Part shown: positions 37,657 to 45,159 of the stretch, piece after piece
Layout: each line of letters begins with the position of its first letter
Numbering within the stretch: the first letter of the stretch is position 1
NCBI RefSeq assembly: GCF_030323265.1
Contig: NZ_CP104990.1
Location: forward strand, 712,997-776,996
DNA length: 64,000 bases
Origin: Terrirhizobium terrae
Lineage (GTDB): Bacteria; Pseudomonadota; Alphaproteobacteria; Rhizobiales; Rhizobiaceae
Direction: 5' to 3'
Position numbers and translations under genes: made by a program
The notes under the pieces: model-generated
Databases searched by the model: none
Seen by the model: only the letters and a program-made list of their open reading frames with translations
Told to the model about the DNA's origin: nothing

Positions 37657-38535
37657 TCAGGCTTTCGTGCGCGCCGCTTCCAGCGCTTCGAAATGGTCGG
37701 CAATCTCTTCGCCCGTTGCAATCCAGACATCGGATTTTGCCTGCACATGCTTGAGGAAATCGCGCAGCAGGTGCCAGCGCATCGGCCGGCCGGAGACCTG
37801 CGGATGCAGCACCAGCGTCGTGACGCCGCCCCAGGCATGGGTCGCCTCGAACTCGTCAATCCACATCTGCAGCACGGCCTCGCGCCCGAAGATCGGCCGG
37901 GAACTCGTGCGGCTGGTCATGCCGAAATTCCAGTCGTCGAAGGTGAAGTTGACCGGGATCTCGATCAGTCCCCGTTCGCCGCCATGATCTGCATGGCGAT
38001 ACGGCAGGATGTCGTCGCGGAAGGAGCTGGAATAGCGCATGCCGGATTTGGAGAGGTGGGCCAGCAATTCCGGGAAATTCTCGCCGGATGGAGCGCGATA
38101 GCCGATCGGCCGCAGGCCGAGCGCCTGTTTCAGCGCCTCATATCCGCGGTCAATCTCCTCGAAGGCCTCTTCCAGCCTGTCGCGATCCGGAAGCTTGTGC
38201 AGGTAACCGTGATGGCCGATTTCGTGGCCGGCCTTGAGGATCGCCTCGCATTGCGCCGGATGCGCCAGCGCCGTCCAGCCGGGAATGAAGAAGGTTGCCG
38301 GCAGCGAAAGCTCGTCCATCAGCTCGACGATCTTCGCAATGCCGACGCGGGCATCGTAGCCGCCATGGGAGGTCGTCACCATGCGGTCGACATTGGACGG
38401 ATTGTTGCCGATCCAGGCAGTCTCGGCATCGACGTCGAAACCGATGAAGAGCGCGCTCTTGGCGCCATTCGGCCAGGTCATCGGCGGTGTCGCTGGTGCT
38501 GGATTGAGCGGGCGGGGAGAAAGGTCATAGGCCAT
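37657..38535 (-). CDS. Polysaccharide deacetylase-family (NodB-fold) hydrolase
   Basis: The 292-residue product has the NodB/PuuE fold: SALFIGFDVDAE (first metal Asp), the ATFFIPG strand, the metal histidines in GHEIGHHGYLH, RAPSGENFPELL, DDILPY and the late LHPQVSGRP. Members of this subgroup include amide hydrolases acting on small N-containing rings such as allantoinase PuuE, not only carbohydrate deacetylases. No signal peptide is seen, so it acts in the cytoplasm. Its neighbours (ureohydrolase, amino acid importer, ArgH-like lyase) favour a role on a small imported nitrogen compound. The start could be ATG 38544, three codons earlier. Confidence 0.85.
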   Translation of the reverse strand: MAYDLSPRPLNPAPATPPMTWPNGAKSALFIGFDVDAETAWIGNNPSNVDRMVTTSHGGYDARVGIAKIVELMDELSLPATFFIPGWTALAHPAQCEAILKAGHEIGHHGYLHKLPDRDRLEEAFEEIDRGYEALKQALGLRPIGYRAPSGENFPELLAHLSKSGMRYSSSFRDDILPYRHADHGGERGLIEIPVNFTFDDWNFGMTSRTSSRPIFGREAVLQMWIDEFEATHAWGGVTTLVLHPQVSGRPMRWHLLRDFLKHVQAKSDVWIATGEEIADHFEALEAARTKA

Positions 38536-38565
38536 GAGAGGCATCCCGATAATTCAATAGCTGGA

Positions 38566-38593
38566 ACCGGGCCATCGGGAGTGATGGCCCGGT
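38566..38593. other. Hairpin after the amino acid binding-protein gene
   Basis: ACCGGGCCATC (38566-38576) and GATGGCCCGGT (38583-38593) form a perfect 11-bp stem with a GGGAGT loop. It lies 83 bp downstream of the binding-protein stop on the minus strand, where it could stabilise that mRNA or partly terminate transcription before the deacetylase gene. Confidence 0.6.
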
Positions 38594-38675
38594 ATCCGGA
38601 AGCAGGACGGGAGTGGTCCGCCAACCTGCCGGCCGATCGTATATCGCCGACAGATACCCCGCCTTGCGGGATATC

Positions 38676-39503
38676 TTACTTCACGATTTCGCCATTGATG
38701 TAGATGCCGTCGAGCGCTGCGGCTTCGAGATTCCATTTGGCGAGGATCGTCTTGTATTCGCCGCTGGCCATCAGGGCCTTCATGGCCGCGATATAGGCGT
38801 CACGCAGCTCGGTGTCCTTCTTGGCAAAGCCGATGCCCTGGTAGACGGCGGTAAAGGGCTTGCCGATCGCGACATAGGCGTCCTTTTCCAGGTTCATCAG
38901 GTAGGGAACGGTTTCCGAACCCTGGACGGCGGCGTCGACGCGGCCCTGCTTCAGCTGGGTGCGGGCATCGGCCGAACCTTCGGTGCCGACGACCTTGATG
39001 GCCGGCAGGCCCTTGGCTTCGCAGTTGGCCGCGCTCCACTTCGCGGTTTCATCCGGGAAGGAGGTGCGGCGGCTCATGCCGACCGACTTGCCGCAGAGGT
39101 CGGTCTCGGTCTTCAGCTCGTCCTTGCGGGCAGCGACGGTGTAGAACTGGGCGCCGGACTTCATGTAGTCGACGAAATCGAGGGTCTCGCGGCGCTTCTC
39201 GAGGTCGCTCATGCCCGAATGGATGAGGTCGACGCGGCCGGTGGTGACGGAAGGCACCATCTGCTCGAAGCCGATGTCGGACCACTCGACGGTGGTGCCG
39301 AGCTGCTTGGCGAGCGCCAGGCCGAGGTCGATATCGAGGCCCATCAGCGTGTTGGTCGCTGGGTCCTTGTATTCCATCGGCGGGTAGTTCGGCGTATTGG
39401 CGACGACGACCTTGCCGGCCGACTTGATGCGCTCCGGCAGGCCTTCGGCATGGACGGCCGTCGAGGCCAGGATTGCCGTCAGGGCAATGAGAGCAGTTTT
39501 CAT
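38676..39503 (-). CDS. Polar amino acid ABC transporter substrate-binding protein
   Basis: This is a type-2 periplasmic binding protein of the HisJ/ArtJ family. ATG 39503 follows AAGGGGAAC and gives a signal peptide (MKTALIALTAILASTAVHA, cleaved after residue 19); the frame open to 39566 has none. The 275 residues include VVVANTPNYPPMEYKDPATN, MGLDIDLGLALAKQLG, VDLIHSGMSDLEKRRETLDF and the late GIGFAKKDTELRDAY. Ligands in this family are amino acids or opines; Arg-type ligands fit the neighbours but this is not proven. It precedes the deacetylase gene and follows the ATPase gene. Confidence 0.93.
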   Translation of the reverse strand: MKTALIALTAILASTAVHAEGLPERIKSAGKVVVANTPNYPPMEYKDPATNTLMGLDIDLGLALAKQLGTTVEWSDIGFEQMVPSVTTGRVDLIHSGMSDLEKRRETLDFVDYMKSGAQFYTVAARKDELKTETDLCGKSVGMSRRTSFPDETAKWSAANCEAKGLPAIKVVGTEGSADARTQLKQGRVDAAVQGSETVPYLMNLEKDAYVAIGKPFTAVYQGIGFAKKDTELRDAYIAAMKALMASGEYKTILAKWNLEAAALDGIYINGEIVK

Positions 39504-39583
39504 GAAAGTTCCCCTTTTCGCGGTTGGCTGTATTGATGTCTCTGTTGGGTTTCCAGACCGGCACATGCGCCGGCCCGATCATG

Positions 39584-40354
39584 TCAGGCGTGGACGGCCT
39601 TGATGAATTCGGCGGTGCGCGCGCTCTTCGGCGCGCTCAGCACTTCCGAGGCCGGTCCCGTCTCCACCACCTTGCCGGCCTCCATGAAGGTGACGGTATT
39701 GGCGACGTTGCGGGCAAAGCCGAGTTCGTGGGTGACGACGATCATGGTCATGCCGGAGGCCGCCAGATCCTTCATCACGTCGAGCACTTCCGAAACCAGT
39801 TCGGGGTCGAGCGCCGAAGTCGGCTCGTCGAACAGGATGAGGTCCGGCTGCATGCCCATGGCGCGGGCGATCGCGACACGCTGCTGCTGGCCGCCGGATA
39901 GCTCTGAAGGGTAGTGATTGGCCTTGTCGCCGAGGCCGACGCGGGCCAGAAGCGCAAGCGCCTCCTCGCGGGCCTTGGCCGACGGATGGCCGAGAACCTG
40001 GATAGGCCCTTCCATCACGTTCTCGACCGCCGTCAGGTGCGGGAAGAGGTTGAAGCGCTGGAACACCATGCCGATGCGACGGCGCTGGCGGGAGATTTCC
40101 TTGTCGCTCAGCTCATGCAGGTTGTCGCCTTCGCGACGATAGCCCATCAGCTCGTCATTGACCCAGATGGCGCCTTCGTCCATCCGTTCCAAAAGGTTGA
40201 TGCAGCGCAGGAACGTGCTCTTGCCGGAGCCGGAAGGCCCGATGATGCAGGCAACTTCGCCGCGTCTGACTTCCATGCCGACCTTGTCGAGCGCCTTGAA
40301 CGCCTCGAAGCTCTTGGTGACGTCGATCGCCTTGACCAGAATATCCTTTGTCAT
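39584..40354 (-). CDS. Polar amino acid ABC transporter ATP-binding protein
   Basis: This ATPase of the HisP/GlnQ family drives uptake. It has Walker A GPSGSGKST, the Q-loop in GMVFQRFNLFPHLTA, signature LSGGQQQRVAIARAM, Walker B LILFDEPTSALDPELV and the H-loop VTHELGFAR. I place the start at ATG 40354 with GAGGT upstream, giving 256 residues. The ATPase, permease and binding protein follow one another with short gaps. Confidence 0.95.
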   Translation of the reverse strand: MTKDILVKAIDVTKSFEAFKALDKVGMEVRRGEVACIIGPSGSGKSTFLRCINLLERMDEGAIWVNDELMGYRREGDNLHELSDKEISRQRRRIGMVFQRFNLFPHLTAVENVMEGPIQVLGHPSAKAREEALALLARVGLGDKANHYPSELSGGQQQRVAIARAMGMQPDLILFDEPTSALDPELVSEVLDVMKDLAASGMTMIVVTHELGFARNVANTVTFMEAGKVVETGPASEVLSAPKSARTAEFIKAVHA

Positions 40355-40362
40355 GTCCAACC

Positions 40363-41235
40363 TCACATCGACGCTCTGATGGATTTCGATCCGCGGCCAT
40401 AATAGCGCTCGATGCGCTGTTGGATGACGGACAGAACGGACACCACGACGAGATACCAGAAGCTTGCTACCAGCAGCAGTTCGAGAACGCGGGTGTTGGC
40501 ATAGTAGATGACCTGCGCATTGTGCAGGATTTCGGAAAACTGGATGACGCTGGCAAGCGAAGTGAGCTTGACCATGCCGATCACCTCGTTGCCGACCGGC
40601 GGCACCATGACGCGCATGGCCTGCGGCAGAACGATGCGGCGCAGCATCTTCATCTGCGTCATGCCGATCGTGCGGGCCGCCTCATACTGGCCGGCATCGA
40701 CCGACAGAAGGCCGCTTCGCACCACTTCCGACGTGTAGGCACCCTGCTGGATGCCGAGGCCGAGCATGGCGGCGACGAAGGGCGTCATGACGTCGACGGT
40801 GCGGAATTCGAACAGGCCGGGAATGCCGAGCGTCGGGAAGATCAGCGCGAGATTGAACCAGATCATCAGCTGCAGCAGCGCCGGCGCGCCGCGAAAGAGC
40901 CAGAGATAGACGATCGCGATCCACGACAGGACGGGATTGCCGGAAATGCGCATGATGGCGACGACGACACCGAGCACGATGCCGATCGCCATGGCGGCGA
41001 TCGTCATGACCAGCGTGTTGACGAGGCCTTCGAGAATGACCGGCGCGAACAGGAAGTCCCCGACATAGGACCACTCGATCTGGCCGACGCTGAAGGCCCG
41101 CACGAGGGCGGCGAGCAGCAGAATCACGATGGCCGCCGCGATCGTGCGTCCGATATGGCGCTTCGGCACGAGCTTCAGATGGGCGATCTCGTATTTCTGT
41201 TCGAGCGTGGTGGGCGAAGTTTCGGCCGTGCTCAT
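40363..41235 (-). CDS. Polar amino acid ABC transporter permease (HisM/HisQ family)
   Basis: The 290-residue membrane protein has the HisMQ family features: LEGLVNTLVMTIAAMAIGIVLG, YLWLFRGAPALLQLMIW, and the ATPase-docking EAARTIGMTQMKMLRRIVLPQA. It is the only permease in the operon, so it probably acts as a homodimer. A roughly 55-residue N-terminal extension before the first core helix includes one extra hydrophobic segment (IAAAIVILLLAALVRAFSVG). Its start overlaps the stop of the upstream argininosuccinate-lyase-like gene (ATGA), which ties lyase and transporter expression together. Confidence 0.94.
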   Translation of the reverse strand: MSTAETSPTTLEQKYEIAHLKLVPKRHIGRTIAAAIVILLLAALVRAFSVGQIEWSYVGDFLFAPVILEGLVNTLVMTIAAMAIGIVLGVVVAIMRISGNPVLSWIAIVYLWLFRGAPALLQLMIWFNLALIFPTLGIPGLFEFRTVDVMTPFVAAMLGLGIQQGAYTSEVVRSGLLSVDAGQYEAARTIGMTQMKMLRRIVLPQAMRVMVPPVGNEVIGMVKLTSLASVIQFSEILHNAQVIYYANTRVLELLLVASFWYLVVVSVLSVIQQRIERYYGRGSKSIRASM

Positions 41236-42692
41236 CGGGTACCTCGGGAAAGTTCAGACGAAGCCGCAGTACTTGCCGGCAGTATCTCGACCGTAGCAAA
41301 ACGCGCCTTGCCTTCAAGGGCGGCGTTGAAGCGCTCGATCTGTTCGCGCACGCGGGCCGGCGAGGTCGAGCCATAGCCGGTGCGGCTGGCCAACGCGCCT
41401 TCGAGTGTGATGGCATCGAGCACGCCGGGCTTCAGGCGGTCGTCGATCTTCGGCAGATCTTCTGCGGTGAGGCCGGCGAGATCATGGCCGCGCTCCTCGC
41501 AATAGCGGACCACGGCACCGGTGATCTCATGCGCCTGGGCAAAGGGCACGCCCTCGGAAACCAGCCAATCCGCCACTTCGGTCGCGAGCGTGAAGCCCTT
41601 GGGCGCTTCTTCGCGCAGCTTCGCGACATCGAATTCCAGCGTCTCGACCATGCCGGCAAAGGCCGGCAGGATCAGTTCGAGCACGTCGATGCTTTCGAAC
41701 AGCACGCGCTTGTCTTCCGCGAGGTCGCGGTTATAGGCGAGCGGCATGGCCTTCATCGTGGCGAGGAAGCCGGTGACGTTGCCGATCAGCGTGCCGGTCA
41801 TGCCGCGCGTCAGTTCGGCGATGTCCGGGTTCTTCTTCTGCGGCATGATGGAGGAGCCGGTCGAATAGCTGTCATGCAGCTTGACCCAACTGAATTGCTT
41901 GGAGGCCCAGATGCAGATTTCTTCTGCAAGGCGCGACAGACTGACCGTCGCCAGCGAGCAGATGAACAGGAATTCGGCGACATGATCGCGGGCCGAAACG
42001 GCGTCGATCGAGTTTTCGCAGGCTGCCGAGTAACCGAGTTCGACGGCGGAAAGGTCCGGCCGGCAGGCAATGCCGGAGCCAGCGAGAGCTGCTGCGCCAA
42101 GCGGCGAACGGTCGAAGCGGCGGTCGAATTCCTCGAAGCGTTCAAGGTCGCGCAGCAGGCTCTGCGCATGCGCCATCAGGTGATGGCCGAGCACGATCGG
42201 CTGTGCCGGCTGCAGGTGGGTGAAGCCCGGCATGACCGTTTCGACATGCCTGGCGGACTGCGCGACGAGCGCCTTTTCGACCTCGATGATGCCGCGCGAG
42301 AGCTCGCGGGCCATGCGGCGCAGGTAGAGGCGGGTATTGTTCGACGTCTGGTCGTTGCGTGACCGGCCGGCGCGCAGCTTGCCGCCGAGCGTGCCGAGGC
42401 GCTGCATCAGCAGGCGCTCGATGAAGGTGTGGATGTCCTCGTCGGAGGCGATCGGCTGCTCGCGCTTCTCGGCGATATCGGCCTCGATCTCGTCGAGCGC
42501 ATCGCGGATCGTGGCGAATTCCGCCTCATCCAGCACGCCGGCACGCTTCAGTTCGGACGCATGAGCGCGGGAACCGGCCAGATCTTCGCGGTAAAGACGG
42601 AAATAGGAAGGATGTGCGCGGGAGAGATTGGCAAGCGCTTCGGATGGGCCGGACTTGAAACGTCCACCCCAGAGCTGTGTCGGCTCCGACAT
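41232..42692 (-). CDS. argH: Argininosuccinate lyase-like enzyme (fumarase/aspartase superfamily)
   Basis: The 486-residue product resembles argininosuccinate lyase, which splits argininosuccinate into arginine and fumarate. It opens LWGGRFKSGPSEALANLS and has DEDIHTFIERLL, LRAGRSRNDQ, GFTHLQPAQPI and the superfamily signature GSSIMPQKKNPD. It starts at ATG 42692 with GGGAAC upstream; a much longer open frame to 43721 is a shadow of the LysR gene. The protein is co-transcribed with an amino acid importer, a NodB-fold hydrolase and a ureohydrolase, and divergent from a LysR regulator. It is therefore probably a catabolic paralogue, not the biosynthetic argH. The actual substrate may be a succinyl- or fumaryl-adduct of a guanidine compound. 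Confidence 0.88.
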   Translation of the reverse strand: MSEPTQLWGGRFKSGPSEALANLSRAHPSYFRLYREDLAGSRAHASELKRAGVLDEAEFATIRDALDEIEADIAEKREQPIASDEDIHTFIERLLMQRLGTLGGKLRAGRSRNDQTSNNTRLYLRRMARELSRGIIEVEKALVAQSARHVETVMPGFTHLQPAQPIVLGHHLMAHAQSLLRDLERFEEFDRRFDRSPLGAAALAGSGIACRPDLSAVELGYSAACENSIDAVSARDHVAEFLFICSLATVSLSRLAEEICIWASKQFSWVKLHDSYSTGSSIMPQKKNPDIAELTRGMTGTLIGNVTGFLATMKAMPLAYNRDLAEDKRVLFESIDVLELILPAFAGMVETLEFDVAKLREEAPKGFTLATEVADWLVSEGVPFAQAHEITGAVVRYCEERGHDLAGLTAEDLPKIDDRLKPGVLDAITLEGALASRTGYGSTSPARVREQIERFNAALEGKARFATVEILPASTAASSELSRGTR

Positions 42693-42738
42693 ATGTGTTC
42701 CCTTGTTTGTCGTAAATTTAGGCAAAGATTTCACGTGG

Positions 42739-42750
42739 CCGCATTTGCGG
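42739..42750. promoter_or_regulatory. Palindrome in the divergent lysR-argH promoter region
   Basis: CCGCATTTGCGG is a perfect 12-bp palindrome in the 111-bp gap between the argininosuccinate-lyase-like gene and the LysR gene; an overlapping TTTGC-G-GCAAA follows at 42744-42754. It is a plausible LysR binding site. Confidence 0.35.
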
Positions 42751-42803
42751 CAAACGAAGAAAATGACTTGGACTATGACGAAAACGACTAGCCATATGAT
42801 CGT

Positions 42804-43748
42804 GTGTCGCTTAGTCTTGATCGGACTAATGTTCCGCGTGAGTTTGAAGTGTCGGGTCGCAAACAATTTCCGTCGATGACGGCGCTGCAGGTCTTGCTGG
42901 CCGTCGCCGAGCGCGGCTCGACAAGTGCAGCCGCCGAACCCGTATCCCTGTCGCAGAGTGCCGTCAGCAAGCAGTTGCTGGGACTGGAAGAGCTGATCGG
43001 CGGCCCAGCCTTCCTTCGGACCCCGAACGGAATGGTGCCGACGGAACTCGGCGCCATCTACATCGAGCACGCACGCACCGCGATCAAGGCGATGGAGGAT
43101 GCGGCGCTGAAGGTGGCGCGGTTGAAGCCCGGCCCGCGCGTGCTGCGCCTGCAGGTGCCGCCGATCTTCGGCGACCGCTGGCTTCTGCCGCGTTTCGCGC
43201 AGTTCACCGAGGCCCATCCGGAGATCGAGGTCCAGTTCACCACCTTCGTCTCCAAGACGCAGACGGAAGTCCCCGACGGCATGGTGCGCTTCGTGGTGAA
43301 GCCGGTAGACGACGAGCAGGGCGACTATCTGTTCGGCCACGATATCCGGCTCGTCAGCGCGCCGTCCTATTGGGAGAAGATCGGCGAACCGGCCTCGATC
43401 GAAGCGGCGTCGAAGGGCGTGATGCTTGAACATCCGCAGACGCCCTTCCATTGGCCCTTCTTCGCAGCTTTCCATGGTGAACCCACGCTTGCGGCACGGC
43501 ACACGATGCGTTTCGGCTATTACACCATGGTGATCCGAGCCGCACTCGCAGGCCAAGGCATGGCATTGATCCCGCATGGCCTTATTGTCGAGGAACTCGC
43601 CACGGGTCGCCTCGTCAATCCGGCAGGTCTCGGATATCGCAGCGACCACGGCTACTGGTTCACCCGGCCGCGCAATCTGCCCTTGAGCCAGTCGATGACC
43701 CTGTTCAAGCGATGGATTCACACGGAAGCAGGATCCGTGCGGGACTAG
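42804..43748 (+). CDS. LysR-family transcriptional regulator (GcvA-like)
   Basis: The product has an N-terminal winged HTH (MTALQVLLAVAERGSTSAAA, SQSAVSKQLLGLEEL) and a C-terminal periplasmic-binding-like effector domain (RVLRLQVPPIFGDRWLLPRF; GVMLEHPQTPFHWPFFAAFH; AALAGQGMALIPHGLI). Up to 314 residues are read from GTG 42804; an internal ATG at 42876 would begin right at the HTH, so the true start is uncertain within about 24 codons. It is divergent from the ArgH-like/transporter/ureohydrolase operon and most likely regulates it. Confidence 0.9.
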   Translation: MSLSLDRTNVPREFEVSGRKQFPSMTALQVLLAVAERGSTSAAAEPVSLSQSAVSKQLLGLEELIGGPAFLRTPNGMVPTELGAIYIEHARTAIKAMEDAALKVARLKPGPRVLRLQVPPIFGDRWLLPRFAQFTEAHPEIEVQFTTFVSKTQTEVPDGMVRFVVKPVDDEQGDYLFGHDIRLVSAPSYWEKIGEPASIEAASKGVMLEHPQTPFHWPFFAAFHGEPTLAARHTMRFGYYTMVIRAALAGQGMALIPHGLIVEELATGRLVNPAGLGYRSDHGYWFTRPRNLPLSQSMTLFKRWIHTEAGSVRD

Positions 43749-43920
43749 ACTGCTATCGTCGCAGCTCGTCAGTTTTCGTCCTATCTCTCGTCGCGCCGAT
43801 CGGCGGCACTCGCAACGTTTCTTAATGCGATGACATCTCCATCGTCCGCCATATCGCTACGGTCGGATCCGGATCATCCGCATGGGCAGTTGGCTCGCGG
43901 ATCAAACGGAAGGTCGTTTC

Positions 43921-45159
43921 ATGGGTGGTTTCTCCCGATCAGTTTTGTCTCCATTGCGTTCCGTCGTCGCCCTAGTCTTAAGCTCGTTTCTGCTCTGGCT
44001 CGTCTTGTTCGCCGCCGCCCGCGGGCAGGAACAGATGCCGGTGACGGTGGTCGTGGCACGACAGGCGGCCGTGGCTGAAAAGATCCCGGTCGTTGGCTCG
44101 CTGGCTGCAAAGGAGGAGGTCGAAGTCCATCCTCTCATCGAAGGGCGGGCGATCGAAAAGATCCTCGTCGAGGTCGGTCAGCGGGTTGAGAAGGGGCAGC
44201 CGCTCGCGCTTATCGAGAAGACCGAAGCGCTGATGCTTCTCGACAAGAATGCCGTCAGCATCCTGCGCGCCAGGGCTGCCATGCAGGTGGAGGCGAGCAG
44301 GCTCGACGTCGCATCGGTCACCGAGGCGCAGGCGCGCCGGGTGCTCGAACGCAGCCGCGCCTTGCAGCCGAGGGGAGTGGTCTCACAACAGCTTCTCGAT
44401 GAACATGAGAACGCGCATGCCCGCGCGCTCGCCGAACTTGGTCTCGCGCGCCAGTCCGTGGCACTTGCCGAAGCCGACATGGAACTCGTCGCCCGCGAAA
44501 GGCGCGAGATCGAACTGACGATCGAGCGCAGCACGGTGCGAGCACCCGAGGCGGGTCTGGTGCTGCGAAGAGCCGCGCGCGTCGGCGCCATGACGTCTGC
44601 ATCGACAGTGCCTCTCTTCGTCATCGCCAGAGAGGCAGTCGTCGAATTCGTCGCGCAGGTGACGGAGACCAGTTTCCTGAGGATCGGCGAGGGTATGCGC
44701 GCGGAGATTGCTCTCTCTGGTTACGAAGGCTCGCTCGGCGGCACCGTGCGGATGAACGCGGCCGGTCTCGATGCTGCGACGCGAAGCGGCGAGGTGCGTG
44801 TCGAGCTCGACGATATTGCAGGATTGAAGCCCGGCGCCTTCGCGCGCGGCAGCATCAATGCGTCGGCGCGGCGCAATATCCTGCTTCCCGGCAGCGCGGT
44901 AAAGACCGCCGGCGGCCGCAGCAACGTTTTCGTCGTCCGAGACGGTGTGATCGACCTGAGGCAGGTGACGATCGGCGCACGCCAGGAAGGCTTGGTCGAG
45001 ATCGTCGACGGCGTCAGTGATGGCGAAATGGTCGTGCTGAAATCCGGCGGTTTCCTGAAGGCAGAGGACAAGGTCAAACCGGTCGTCGCCGCCTCCGGTC
45101 GCCCTCCCATGGATCATATCGCCGCCTTCACCATGGAAGAGCGCGAGGTCGCGCGATGA
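43921..45159 (+). CDS. RND efflux pump periplasmic adaptor subunit
   Basis: This is a membrane fusion protein linking the inner-membrane pump to an outer-membrane channel. ATG 43921 follows GGAAGGT. The 412 residues show an N-terminal anchor (about 12-35), the biotinyl-lipoyl-like halves (EVHPLIEGRAIEKILVEVGQ; STVRAPEAGLVLRRAARVGA), a long helical hairpin (about 95-190, with ALQPRGVVSQQLLDEHENA), a beta-barrel (VEFVAQVTETSFLRIGEG) and the membrane-proximal domain (ILLPGSAVKTAGGRSNVFVV). It overlaps the pump gene by 4 bp. No outer-membrane factor gene is nearby, so a shared TolC may be used. Confidence 0.92.
   Translation: MGGFSRSVLSPLRSVVALVLSSFLLWLVLFAAARGQEQMPVTVVVARQAAVAEKIPVVGSLAAKEEVEVHPLIEGRAIEKILVEVGQRVEKGQPLALIEKTEALMLLDKNAVSILRARAAMQVEASRLDVASVTEAQARRVLERSRALQPRGVVSQQLLDEHENAHARALAELGLARQSVALAEADMELVARERREIELTIERSTVRAPEAGLVLRRAARVGAMTSASTVPLFVIAREAVVEFVAQVTETSFLRIGEGMRAEIALSGYEGSLGGTVRMNAAGLDAATRSGEVRVELDDIAGLKPGAFARGSINASARRNILLPGSAVKTAGGRSNVFVVRDGVIDLRQVTIGARQEGLVEIVDGVSDGEMVVLKSGGFLKAEDKVKPVVAASGRPPMDHIAAFTMEEREVAR

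Noticed and set aside
42693..43721. N-terminal extension of the argininosuccinate-lyase-like gene across the LysR gene
   Set aside because: The family start (LWGGRF) lies at residue 7 from ATG 42692, which has its own ribosome site; the extension is antisense to the LysR coding sequence.
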